Part shown: positions 8,376 to 16,738 of the stretch, piece after piece
Position numbering within the stretch: the stretch's first letter is position 1
Layout: each line of letters opens with the position of its first letter
Assembly: GCA_002412765.1 (NCBI GenBank)
Contig: DHVR01000072.1
Location: 1 to 64,000, forward strand
From: Leptolinea sp. UBA5203
Lineage (GTDB): Bacteria > Chloroflexota > Anaerolineae > Anaerolineales > Anaerolineaceae
DNA: 64,000 nucleotides
Direction: 5' to 3'
Position numbers and translations under genes: made by a program
The notes under the pieces: model-generated
Databases searched by the model: none
Told to the model about the DNA's origin: nothing
The model's input: only the letters and a program-made list of their open reading frames with translations

Positions 8376-8900
8376 ATGTCAACATGTATTCCTGATCTTC
8401 AGTACATTATTGCCACTCTCAACCTGCAGCGCCTTCCTTTCGAAGGCGGTTGGTATGCCCAAAGCTATAAATCCAAGGACATGTTGTGCGGACCGTCGCT
8501 GCCGGAAAGATATCCTGGCCCGCGTGCTCTTGGCACCGCAATTTATTATCTGATGACTGCTGAGCAGGATGGATTTTCAGCGTTGCATCGCCTGCGAGGT
8601 GATGAAGTGCTGCACTTTTATCTGGGTGATCCGATAAACTCCCTCTTGATCTACCCGGACGGCTCATTCCGAAAATTTATTATGGGTCCCAACATCCAAA
8701 AAGGACAGGTGCTGCAAATGGTGATTCCAGCGGGAACCTGGCAGGGACATCGTGTTTGTGCAGGCAAAAATTATGCATTAATAGGTTCAACCATGACACC
8801 TGGTTATGATGATGAAGACTTTGAGCTTGGCAGTCGAAGTGACCTTTGCAAGCAATTTCCTCTCGTGAGCAATGAAATCACATCTCTCACCCGATCATAG
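8376..8900 (+). CDS. DUF985 family cupin
   Basis: A 174-residue single-domain cupin of the DUF985/cupin_5 type. Hallmarks: LPFEGGWYAQSY near residue 18-29, TAIYYLMT, the SALHRLRGDEVLHFY metal-site-like strand, and a GTWQGHRV strand near 123-130. Biochemistry of the family is poorly known; an isomerase or epimerase acting on a sugar-like small molecule is plausible. It is 25 bases downstream of the SDR, likely in the same transcript, and just ahead of the RpiR-headed cluster. It is not the cupin known from the MTA-isoprenoid shunt as far as can be told by eye. Confidence 0.8.
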   Translation: MSTCIPDLQYIIATLNLQRLPFEGGWYAQSYKSKDMLCGPSLPERYPGPRALGTAIYYLMTAEQDGFSALHRLRGDEVLHFYLGDPINSLLIYPDGSFRKFIMGPNIQKGQVLQMVIPAGTWQGHRVCAGKNYALIGSTMTPGYDDEDFELGSRSDLCKQFPLVSNEITSLTRS

Positions 8901-9001
8901 CCCGACTCAAAACATCATAAAGTGGACTCATGCCATCATCCACTCAGCCTGATTTTTGAAGTACATAATGATCAAGATTGCCAAGTTGATTAACTTGACT
9001 T

Positions 9002-9047
9002 TGTAGTAAATAATCAATATACTGAAATTGATGTAGTAAAACTACAT
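9002..9047. promoter_or_regulatory. candidate RpiR operator
   Basis: A perfect palindrome ATGTAGT-AAA-ACTACAT at 9031-9047, with a second half site TTGTAGTAAA at 9001-9010, about 55 bases upstream of the RpiR-family regulator. Self-regulation through paired or palindromic sites next to the gene is usual for this family. Binding is inferred. Confidence 0.5.
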
Positions 9048-9102
9048 TCCCTATTCAAGCTACAATTTATATCCTATTTTTTTTTCATAGGAATAGACAT
9101 TG

Positions 9103-9984
9103 ATGGATCAAACTCAGGATGATGGTTTTAGCATTGATACCCTGACAAGGTTACGGGTCCAATTTCCTTCTTTATCCCCTGCTGAAAGCAAAGTATGTAA
9201 ATTCATTCTGGATAATCCCGAAAAAGTCATCCGCATGACCTTGGTTGAAATTGCTCAGGAAACCGGGGTAAGCGATGCCACAGCCGTTCGGTTTGCCCGA
9301 TCCGTTGGGTATGACAGTTGGTTGGATTTCAAAATTTCTCTCATTCAGGCTTTACCGGCTTCAGCCCAATTTATTCACAACGGGATTAGCGCAGAAGATG
9401 GTCCAGGCATGATCGTGCGCAAGGTCCTTCTGGGCAGTAAACAAGCATTGGATGATACGTTATCCCTTCTGGACGAAGATGCCTTTGAGAAAACTCTCGA
9501 ATTGCTTTCGCACGCCCGATCGATTTTAATCGCCGGGGTTGGAACCTCTGGGCCCATGGCCCATGAAATGGGCAACCGCCTTTTACGGTTAGGGCTGCTC
9601 TGTCAGGTGCAGACAGATTCTTATTTACAAATCATGCAAACTTCCCTGCTTACCTCAAAAGATGTGTTGGTAATTATCTCCCAAACTGGTGATTCATACG
9701 ACCCGCGTCGCACGGCGTCCGAAGCAAAACGAGCTGGTGTGCCAGTTATTTGTATTACAGGCAACAAACTATCCTCCATTACCTCATACGCGGATGTAGT
9801 TCTCCTATCTGTGTCCCAGGAAACCATGTCCGAGACAATTTCATCACGGATAGCGCAATATGCCCTCATTCATGCAATCTATGTGGGTCTGGCAATCCGG
9901 TCCATGGATCAAGCCATAGAAAACGAACAGACAATTTGGAAAGCCCTCATGCGGAAGGTCCCTTATCAATCCGGCGAGGTTTGA
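9103..9984 (+). CDS. RpiR/MurR-family regulator with SIS domain
   Basis: A transcription factor of 293 residues: an N-terminal HTH_6 domain (residues about 8-85, with the VSDATAVRFARSVGY recognition segment) and a SIS sugar-phosphate-binding domain (about 120-260, with AGVGTSG and ISQTGDS loops). RpiR proteins usually sense a phosphosugar of the pathway they control. The ATG at 9103 is preferred over the TTG one codon earlier because AGGAA sits at the right distance. It heads the ecfA-ecfT-mtnA-mtnP-ecfS run with a 23-base gap to ecfA, so the likely inducer is a 5-deoxy or 5-methylthio ribose phosphate; this is inference. Confidence 0.88.
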   Translation: MDQTQDDGFSIDTLTRLRVQFPSLSPAESKVCKFILDNPEKVIRMTLVEIAQETGVSDATAVRFARSVGYDSWLDFKISLIQALPASAQFIHNGISAEDGPGMIVRKVLLGSKQALDDTLSLLDEDAFEKTLELLSHARSILIAGVGTSGPMAHEMGNRLLRLGLLCQVQTDSYLQIMQTSLLTSKDVLVIISQTGDSYDPRRTASEAKRAGVPVICITGNKLSSITSYADVVLLSVSQETMSETISSRIAQYALIHAIYVGLAIRSMDQAIENEQTIWKALMRKVPYQSGEV

Positions 9985-10007
9985 TCACCATTCAATCAGG
10001 AGATAAG

Positions 10008-11708
10008 ATGGCGGAGATGATTGTTTCAATCCAAGAACTTAAATATCGTTACCGGGGTCAAAAAGAATTTGCCCTGGACGGTATAACCTTAGATCTCGCA
10101 CGGGGAGAGTTCCTGGTTATCATGGGTCCCAGTGAAGCAGGAAAAAGCACCCTCGCAGCTACCATCAATGGTTTAATTCCCCATTTTCACAAAGGAAAAT
10201 TTCTTGGGGATGTAACCGTGATGGGACGCAACACGCGTGAAAACTCAGTCGCCCAGATGTCAGAAATTGTAGGTATGGTGTTTCAAGATTTTGAAGCGCA
10301 GTTATTTTCAACCAATGTGGAACTAGAAATTGCATTCGGTCCTGAAAATTTCGCTGTAGACCGTGAGGAAATCGGCCGGCGGATCAATGAAAACCTGGAT
10401 TATGTGGGACTGGATGCCGTACGTCACCGGCCGCCATCCACTTTGTCCGGAGGCCAAAAACAAAAGTTGGCTATCGCTTCGGTGTTGGCCTTAAAACCCA
10501 GCGTGCTGGTAATGGATGAGCCCACCACGGATCTCGATCCAATTAGCAAAATCGGAATTTTCGAGATCACCAACCGCCTTTGTAAAAGGGATGATCTGAC
10601 CCTGATGATCATCGAACACGAAACGGAAGAAGCCCTGTTTGCTGATCGGGTTGCTTTTATCAAAGACGGAAAATTGGTTAAAATTGGACCCACGCGCGAC
10701 ATGCTCAGGGATGTGGACCTGATGGAATCATTAGGTGTGATGCCGTTAGGCATCCCCAAATTCTTCAAAAAACTTGGCTGGCCAGAGCTGCCCCTGACAC
10801 CTGACGAAGGGATAAAATCATTTCAGACAGGTGGATGGAAAATTTCTGAACAAAAATTTCAGGAATTAATAACGAAGGAACATGATGAACTGAGCCACAT
10901 GAGCAGACCCCTCATTCAATGCCGCGATCTTGGCTTTTCCTATTCACCCGAAGTTCAAGCACTCAATGGCATTAACCTGGAAATTTATGAAGGTGAAATG
11001 GTTGCCATCGTTGGACAGAATGGCAGCGGAAAAACCACTCTGGCCAAACATTTTAACGGATTACTGCTACCCAGCTCTGGTGAAGTACTAGTGAATGAAC
11101 TCCCCACACGGCAGCAGGGTGTTTTCATTCTGGGTCAAAGAGTGGGATATGTCTTCCAAAACCCTGACCACCAAATTTTCTCTGAAACCGTATTTGATGA
11201 AGTAGCCTTCAGTCCACGCCTGCGAAAATTATCTGAAGACGAGATCAAGATCCGGGTAAATGAAGCCTTGGAAGCCGTGGGACTGGTAGGATTTGAAGCC
11301 GAAGACCCCTTCGCATTGACCAAGAGTGGAAGGCAGCGGGTTGCAGTAGCCGCCGTATTGGCTGCCAAGCCGGATGTCCTGATTCTGGATGAGCCCACAA
11401 CCGGTCTGGATTATGCAGAACAGCGGAGTATGATGAATATGGTGCGCAGCCTTAACAAACAAGGAAGTACCATCATCTTTGTTACGCACCACATGTGGGT
11501 TGTTGCGGAGTACGCCCGGCGTGTGTTTGTCATGAAAGATGGGAAGGTCATCCTTGAAGGCTCTACGCGAGATGTCTTCTCTCATGATGCTGAACTGAAG
11601 GATGCTTTCTTGCGCCCACCCCATTTTGTTGAATTTTCTAATCGAATTGGTCACACCTTTTTAAACCCCGATGAGATGTATGCCTATATTGAAGGAGTGC
11701 AGGATTAA
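10008..11708 (+). CDS. ecfA: ECF transporter ATPase, two fused ABC domains
   Basis: Energy-coupling-factor ATPase with both halves on one chain (566 residues), where many bacteria use separate EcfA1 and EcfA2. Domain 1: Walker A GPSEAGKS, LSGGQKQK signature, VLVMDEPTTDLD. Domain 2 from about residue 300: Walker A GQNGSGKT, signature altered to LTKSGRQR, LILDEPTTGLD. The altered second signature is a known variant of fused Ecf ATPases. The start at 10008 follows AGGAGATAAG; the longer open frame upstream overlaps the regulator and is ignored. The stop overlaps the ecfT start (TAATG). It powers import with EcfT and the S component encoded downstream. Confidence 0.9.
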   Translation: MAEMIVSIQELKYRYRGQKEFALDGITLDLARGEFLVIMGPSEAGKSTLAATINGLIPHFHKGKFLGDVTVMGRNTRENSVAQMSEIVGMVFQDFEAQLFSTNVELEIAFGPENFAVDREEIGRRINENLDYVGLDAVRHRPPSTLSGGQKQKLAIASVLALKPSVLVMDEPTTDLDPISKIGIFEITNRLCKRDDLTLMIIEHETEEALFADRVAFIKDGKLVKIGPTRDMLRDVDLMESLGVMPLGIPKFFKKLGWPELPLTPDEGIKSFQTGGWKISEQKFQELITKEHDELSHMSRPLIQCRDLGFSYSPEVQALNGINLEIYEGEMVAIVGQNGSGKTTLAKHFNGLLLPSSGEVLVNELPTRQQGVFILGQRVGYVFQNPDHQIFSETVFDEVAFSPRLRKLSEDEIKIRVNEALEAVGLVGFEAEDPFALTKSGRQRVAVAAVLAAKPDVLILDEPTTGLDYAEQRSMMNMVRSLNKQGSTIIFVTHHMWVVAEYARRVFVMKDGKVILEGSTRDVFSHDAELKDAFLRPPHFVEFSNRIGHTFLNPDEMYAYIEGVQD

Positions 11709-12490
11709 TGGATGCCGAAATTTATCTGGATAATAATTCATTTATTCATCGATTAGATCCGCGGACAAAGATACTGGTTTTTTTGATGACATTTGTTGCG
11801 CTCTTGTTATTTGAAGATCCGTTCTGGATGCTGCCAGTTGCCTTTCTTATCTTAGTGCAGTTAATCATCTCCAGTGCCGTTTTGAACTTACGACGAATCC
11901 GATATATCTTGATCGTCCTGACCATTTCCAGTCTGGTCCTATGGAACTTCTTCTCCCAAGGGGTTACCCCATTGTTCTGGGTTTTTGAGTTGGAATCATT
12001 CTACTTCAGTATCGCTCGTACCTTGCTGATCCTCTTTATGATTGCAACAGGCATGATCCTGATCACCACAACCCGGAATGAAGAACTGGTTTTAGGTATG
12101 ATTCGCCTGGGTATGCCATACCGGGTTGGTTTCGCTATTTCCACCGCTTTGAGATTGGTACCCACCATCGCTTCCAGCACCATGACCATCAGTCAGGCAC
12201 AACGCAGTCGCGGGTTAAATCTCGATTCAGGCGGCATTATGGATCGAATCCGTAAATTCTTGCCCTTGCTGGTGCCTGTATTCATCTCAACCATTCGCAG
12301 TACCAATATTTTTGCCATGGCCCTTGAATCAAAAGGATTCGGCGCCAGAGAAGTACGCACATTCTATCTTAACCTGCAAATGCGCAAAGCTGATTATTTC
12401 GTCCTGACTTTTGCCTCTCTTTTTACCATTGTATCCATTGTGTTTGCCGTCATGGGTTACGGCAAGATTATTGGCTTAACACGCTTTTAG
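11708..12490 (+). CDS. ecfT: ECF transporter transmembrane component EcfT
   Basis: A 260-residue polytopic membrane protein, the T subunit that couples the ATPase to the S component. Visible: an RLDPRTKI start motif, several hydrophobic helices, and the ATPase-coupling motifs AQRSRGLNLDSG and ALESKGFGAREV near 175 and 208, both carrying the typical A-R/K-G pattern. It is one base overlapped with ecfA and is followed after 15 bases by the mtnA-like gene, so transporter and catabolic enzymes share a transcript. Confidence 0.9.
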   Translation: MDAEIYLDNNSFIHRLDPRTKILVFLMTFVALLLFEDPFWMLPVAFLILVQLIISSAVLNLRRIRYILIVLTISSLVLWNFFSQGVTPLFWVFELESFYFSIARTLLILFMIATGMILITTTRNEELVLGMIRLGMPYRVGFAISTALRLVPTIASSTMTISQAQRSRGLNLDSGGIMDRIRKFLPLLVPVFISTIRSTNIFAMALESKGFGAREVRTFYLNLQMRKADYFVLTFASLFTIVSIVFAVMGYGKIIGLTRF

Positions 12491-12505
12491 TTTCTGGAGG
12501 TAAAT

Positions 12506-13543
12506 ATGGAACAAGCTGAAATTAACGATATGCTCCCCTTTCTATTACGTCGTGAAAATGTAGCCCGCTATGAAGATGGTAAGGTTGTCATTGGGGATCG
12601 TCGTAAATATCCATTTGAAAAATCGTTTGTTTATTGCAGTGACGTAGAAGCCGTTGCCCAGGCAATTGAAGAGATGGTCACCCAGGGAGGCGGGCCTGCC
12701 AACGCCGCTTTATATGCCATGGTAATGAAGGCTCATCAATCTGCCAGTGAGTCTTCGCAACGGCAGATGGAAGTTCTGGAGGCTGCCCGACATCGGTTGG
12801 TTCATACCCGGCCCACAAACACTGCCCTCGCTCGAAGACTTGAAAGAGCCATGCAGGTCATTCGGAAAGCTCTGGATGAAGGCAAAAATGTTGAAAGCAC
12901 CTTACTGACCTGGTTTGAAGGCATGCGTGATGAGAATTACAAGAAATATGCTTCAGCCGCCGAATTTGGCGCCAGCTTAATTGAAGATGGCGATGGTATC
13001 TTGACCATGTGCTTTGCCGAAACCTCTTTCCTCATGGCTCTAGCCATTGCCAGAAATGCCGGCAAAAAAATTCAAGTCTACACTCCCGAAACTCGGCCCT
13101 ATTTACAAGGCGCTCGATTAACAGCCCCCAGTGTCCATGAACTGGGTATCCCTGTCCAAATTATTGGCGATAACATGCCAGCCTATGTGCTTTCACAAGG
13201 CAAAGTCCAGAAGTATTTCACTGCAGCGGATCTGGTAACCATGGATGGACATGTAGTGAATAAGATTGGTACATTTCAAAATGCCATTGCGGCGCATTAT
13301 CACGGGGTTCCATATTTTGTGTTTACTTGGGATCCTGACAAAACAAAACCCAATCGCGCTTCCATTGAAATTGAAGAGCGTGACCCAACAGAGATGAAAT
13401 TCTGCCGTGGCGTTCCCACAACCGACCCGGCCATTGATGCTTATTATCCAGCCTTTGATATTACCCCTCCTCACCTGGTCGCCGGTGTAATTACCCAATA
13501 TGGCATACATAGTCCTTATGATTTACATCGTTATTATGGATAG
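12506..13543 (+). CDS. mtnA: MtnA-like 5-methylthioribose/5-deoxyribose-1-phosphate isomerase
   Basis: A member of the eIF-2B alpha/beta/delta-like aldose-1-phosphate isomerases (345 residues). It turns a ribose-1-phosphate analogue into the ribulose-1-phosphate form. Seen: the GGGPANAA segment at 61-68, TRPTN, the catalytic cysteine in LTMCFAETS (C169), ETRPYLQGARLTA, and the catalytic aspartate in TMDGHVVNKIGT (D247). The Cys/Asp pair argues for an active enzyme rather than an initiation-factor relative. GGAGG precedes the ATG. With the phosphorylase next door and the class II aldolase downstream it supplies the middle step of a DHAP shunt. Whether the methylthio or deoxy substrate is preferred cannot be read from sequence; ribose-1,5-bisphosphate isomerase is a less likely alternative. 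Confidence 0.85.
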   Translation: MEQAEINDMLPFLLRRENVARYEDGKVVIGDRRKYPFEKSFVYCSDVEAVAQAIEEMVTQGGGPANAALYAMVMKAHQSASESSQRQMEVLEAARHRLVHTRPTNTALARRLERAMQVIRKALDEGKNVESTLLTWFEGMRDENYKKYASAAEFGASLIEDGDGILTMCFAETSFLMALAIARNAGKKIQVYTPETRPYLQGARLTAPSVHELGIPVQIIGDNMPAYVLSQGKVQKYFTAADLVTMDGHVVNKIGTFQNAIAAHYHGVPYFVFTWDPDKTKPNRASIEIEERDPTEMKFCRGVPTTDPAIDAYYPAFDITPPHLVAGVITQYGIHSPYDLHRYYG

Positions 13544-13563
13544 AATAGATTTAGGAGACCAAA

Positions 13564-14337
13564 ATGGAATCTGCCATCATCACTGGAACAGGCATTTACA
13601 CGATCCCCGGCTTTGAATTGGAACAAAAACAAGTCGACACCCCATTTGGGGTAGCGAAAGTCTATATTGCCCGGAAAGATGGATTTGAACTGGCCTATCT
13701 GGCACGACACGGAATAGATCACACCACGCCTCCCCATAACATAAATTACCGGGCCAACCTGAAAGCCCTGGAGATGATGGGCGTAAAGCGGGTTCTCGCC
13801 ACGTATGCAGTTGGCTCCATCAATCGACAAATTCCACCCATGGGGTTGGCTTTGTTGTCTGATTTTTTGGACTTCACCAACAATCGGCCATTGACGTTTT
13901 ACGAAGGCGGAAAATCCGGGCTGGCGCATACCAGCATGGACGTACCCTATTGCCCTGCCATGAGACACAAGATTCTCGAACTGGCAAATCGGGCGAATCT
14001 GCATATTCACCCTGACGCGGTCTATGTTGCGACCAATGGCCCGCGATTCGAAACCCCTGCTGAAATCCGCATGTATGACAAATTAGGTGGCGACGTGGTC
14101 GGAATGACCGGCGTACCCGAAGTGGTTCTGGCGCGTGAATTGAACATGCATTATGCCGCCATTGCCTACTCCATTAATTGGGCAGCAGGCCTGGAAGCAG
14201 AGATGGAATTTGTCAGTGAGAAAATGCAGGAAATTCGTCAGAAGTTGGCTTCCCTGCTTGTTGAAACCTTACAAGTAATAGACACGCTGGATTGCAATTG
14301 CGAGAAAGCTGTTATGTTTATGCATCCACCAAAATAG
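13564..14337 (+). CDS. mtnP: S-methyl-5'-thioadenosine/purine nucleoside phosphorylase
   Basis: A trimeric-type PNP/MTAP family member (257 residues) that splits MTA or a related purine nucleoside with phosphate into base and ribose-1-phosphate analogue. Family marks: IITGTGIY at the start, LARHGIDHTTPPHNINYRAN signature near 45-64, TNGPRFETPAEIRM near 158-171, GMTGVPEVVLARE near 180. The substrate pocket follows the MTAP/MTIP pattern rather than the plain inosine type, judged by eye. The ribosome site is AGGAGA. It is 20 bases after mtnA. The deaminase-like amidohydrolase downstream would allow an inosine-type substrate (methylthioinosine). Confidence 0.87.
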   Translation: MESAIITGTGIYTIPGFELEQKQVDTPFGVAKVYIARKDGFELAYLARHGIDHTTPPHNINYRANLKALEMMGVKRVLATYAVGSINRQIPPMGLALLSDFLDFTNNRPLTFYEGGKSGLAHTSMDVPYCPAMRHKILELANRANLHIHPDAVYVATNGPRFETPAEIRMYDKLGGDVVGMTGVPEVVLARELNMHYAAIAYSINWAAGLEAEMEFVSEKMQEIRQKLASLLVETLQVIDTLDCNCEKAVMFMHPPK

Positions 14338-14473
14338 TGAGTGTATCAATGCTCCTTTTCATTTTTTTGCTTTTGGACATCAAGGAGGTGACCAGAATTA
14401 AATGAACTTATTTTGTTTTTGCAATTTTGTGGACCAATCGAATTCAATATCTATCAGATAAAGGAGAATAACC

Positions 14474-15310
14474 ATGAAAGAAGTTTTTACTATGTGGAAA
14501 AATACCCGGATGATTATCCTGGTGGCCCTTTCTGCAGCAATTTATGCAGCTTTCTTGATCGTTTTTAAGGGTGGGATTCCCATCGTACCTGGCATTACAG
14601 AAGTCCGCCCTGCTAACGTATTTCCTCCTGTCTTTAGCCTATTGTTTGGACCTGCAGGTGCATGGGGCTCAGCCATCGGAAACCTGATTGGTGATTTGTT
14701 TGGCGGCACATTGGGGATTGGCTCAATCTTCGGTTTTGTGGGTAATTTCTTCCTCGGTTTCATTCCTTACAAGATGTGGGGGGCTGTATTTGGTCTGGTT
14801 TCCAAAAAGGATATGTCCCTGGTCACCAACACCGGCAAAAAATTGGCTGCTTTTGAAATCGTAGCCCTTACAGCTTCAGCCGCTTGCGGTATCATCATTG
14901 CCTGGTATCTCGACCTGGCTGGCATCGTTCCTTTTGCATTCCTCTCCATCACAATTACCATTAACAACTTTGCAGCCGCATTCATCCTCGGCCCCATTCT
15001 GCTCTCCTTGCTCTATCCACGTGTGAAACGCTGGGGACTGATCTGGACCGATATCATGGATCCGCAAGAAGTTGCAGCGGGTAAAGCCAAAAACTTGGGC
15101 TCCATTTTGATGATGGTTGGTTCTTTGGGCGGTTTGATCATCGGTCTTTTGGTTGCTTCTGGCCTGGCTGGACAGACCATCTATGGTTTCACTGGAGAAC
15201 AAGGACAGGTTTCTGTCTGGTTATCTGTATTGCCATTCCTTCTTTTAATACTGGTGGCCAGCTTTATGCTTTCCGGTCGCGAGCAATTTGTTGATGAGGG
15301 AGAAGAGTAA
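14474..15310 (+). CDS. ECF transporter substrate-binding (S) component
   Basis: A very hydrophobic protein of 278 residues with six or more predicted helices, longer than a usual S component (about 180-200), with two additional C-terminal helices. It has the small-residue-rich first helix (ALSAAIYAAF) that S components use to dock on EcfT, and the VRPANVFPPVFSLLFGP and GNLIGDLFGG segments seen in one S-component group. It lies with ecfA, ecfT and the salvage enzymes, so the substrate is probably MTA, deoxyadenosine or a ribose derivative; the substrate is inferred only from context. It has a 136-base upstream gap holding nothing recognised, AAGGAGA as ribosome site, and ends at a terminator. 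Confidence 0.75.
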   Translation: MKEVFTMWKNTRMIILVALSAAIYAAFLIVFKGGIPIVPGITEVRPANVFPPVFSLLFGPAGAWGSAIGNLIGDLFGGTLGIGSIFGFVGNFFLGFIPYKMWGAVFGLVSKKDMSLVTNTGKKLAAFEIVALTASAACGIIIAWYLDLAGIVPFAFLSITITINNFAAAFILGPILLSLLYPRVKRWGLIWTDIMDPQEVAAGKAKNLGSILMMVGSLGGLIIGLLVASGLAGQTIYGFTGEQGQVSVWLSVLPFLLLILVASFMLSGREQFVDEGEE

Positions 15311-15331
15311 AGCCTCTTATCATTTTTTTTC

Positions 15332-15363
15332 AGGTGAGTACCTTTCAGGTACTCACCTTTTCT
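15332..15363 (+). terminator. terminator after ecfS
   Basis: A perfect 11-bp stem AGGTGAGTACC with a 5-base loop and TTTTCT tail. It separates the transporter part from the amidohydrolase part of the cluster; it may be partial, as the next start is only 20 bases on. Confidence 0.75.
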
Positions 15364-15382
15364 ATCCATAGGGTCTACCAAT

Positions 15383-16699
15383 ATGCAACCCCAGAAAATT
15401 GATTTTCTCCTAACAAACACCACCCTTGTCACCATGAATACTGAACACCAAATCATTCAGAATGGTGCCATAGCCATCAAGGATGGCATAATTCAGTGGA
15501 TCGGCTCACAAGATCAGGTGGGCCATCAGTTTGAAGCAAAACAAAAACTGGATCTAAATGGAAAAGTAGTTACCCCAGGCCTGGTAAATACCCATGGTCA
15601 TTGGGCAATGACACTCTTCCGCGGATTGGTCGATGATTGCCCCCTGGAAGCCTGGTTGGATAGGATTTGGAAAGTCGAAGCCGCCGTCGTATCCCCGAAA
15701 TCAGTCGTCGCAGGTTCACAAATGGCCATGATCGAAATGATTCGTTCTGGCACCACCTGCGCTGCCGATATGTACTGGCATTATCCGGAATCCTTTGATG
15801 CTGTCATCCAAGCCGGATTCCGCATGATTAATGGCCCTAGTTTTGCGGATATCCCTGGATTTGAGGAACGCAGGGATACAGCCTATCAAACTGCCATTGA
15901 TTTGATTGACCAGTATCAGCATGAATCCTTGATCCATCTTTTTATCCAGGCACATTCCACCTACATGACTAACTTACCCATGTTGGGTGATATCCTAAAA
16001 ATCTCTCTGTCCCGCAATATTGGTTTTATCACTCATGCATCTGAATCCAAGGGTGAGCTCGAGAATGTCTACAATAAATATGGCAAAACCCCGATTGAAG
16101 TTTTGGATTCCGTCGGTTTATTAGGCAAGAAAACCCTCCTGGCTCATTGCGTGCATCTCTCGGATGCAGAGATAGCTCGCCTGGCCGAGACTGGTACCAG
16201 TGTCAGCCATTGCCCCTCCTCCAACATGAAACTCTCGTCTGGAATTGCACGAGTGGCTGATATGCTCCAAGCTGGGGTTAATGTTTCCATCGGCACGGAT
16301 GGACCTGCCAGCAACAACGATCTTGATTTGTTTCATGAAGCCCAACTGGCTGCATTAGTTCAAAAAGGAGTCAGCGGAAATCCAACGATACTGCCCGCGG
16401 AAAAAGTCTTCGCAATGCTGACCATCGACGGTGCACGTGCCTTTGGGTTGGAAAACCAGATTGGCTCTCTGGAAATTGGAAAACTGGCCGATTTGATCGT
16501 GATTGATTTTGATGCAATCAACCTGACTCCCTGTTACAACTTGTACTCTCATTTTATTTACGCCATGTCGCCAGCTGATGTTTGCCATGTCATGATACAT
16601 GGCAAAATGATCATGCAGAACCGACAAATGCTGACTCTGGATGAAGAAAAAGTAAAATCAGAGGTACGCCAGATCGCTCAACAAGTCCAAATGGTCTGA
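15383..16699 (+). CDS. mtaD: amidohydrolase, MTA/SAH deaminase-like
   Basis: A 438-residue metal-dependent amidohydrolase of the 5-methylthioadenosine/S-adenosylhomocysteine deaminase group. Metal ligands visible: HxH at H71/H73 (NTHGHWAM), a HASES histidine, a HCVHLSD histidine near 250, and the aspartate in GTDGPASNNDLDL near 311. It would deaminate MTA, deoxyadenosine or SAH to the inosine form. In the cluster this could feed the phosphorylase with methylthio- or deoxy-inosine, releasing hypoxanthine. Assignments in this family are often loose (guanine and triazine deaminases are close), so the substrate rests on context. Confidence 0.82.
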   Translation: MQPQKIDFLLTNTTLVTMNTEHQIIQNGAIAIKDGIIQWIGSQDQVGHQFEAKQKLDLNGKVVTPGLVNTHGHWAMTLFRGLVDDCPLEAWLDRIWKVEAAVVSPKSVVAGSQMAMIEMIRSGTTCAADMYWHYPESFDAVIQAGFRMINGPSFADIPGFEERRDTAYQTAIDLIDQYQHESLIHLFIQAHSTYMTNLPMLGDILKISLSRNIGFITHASESKGELENVYNKYGKTPIEVLDSVGLLGKKTLLAHCVHLSDAEIARLAETGTSVSHCPSSNMKLSSGIARVADMLQAGVNVSIGTDGPASNNDLDLFHEAQLAALVQKGVSGNPTILPAEKVFAMLTIDGARAFGLENQIGSLEIGKLADLIVIDFDAINLTPCYNLYSHFIYAMSPADVCHVMIHGKMIMQNRQMLTLDEEKVKSEVRQIAQQVQMV

Positions 16700-16738
16700 G
16701 ATACCCGATAATAATCGACGGATGGAGATAAACAAGAA

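Noticed and set aside
9750..10007. Upstream extension of the fused EcfA frame
   Set aside because: It overlaps the RpiR gene in another frame; the ATG at 10008 has a good AGGAG site.
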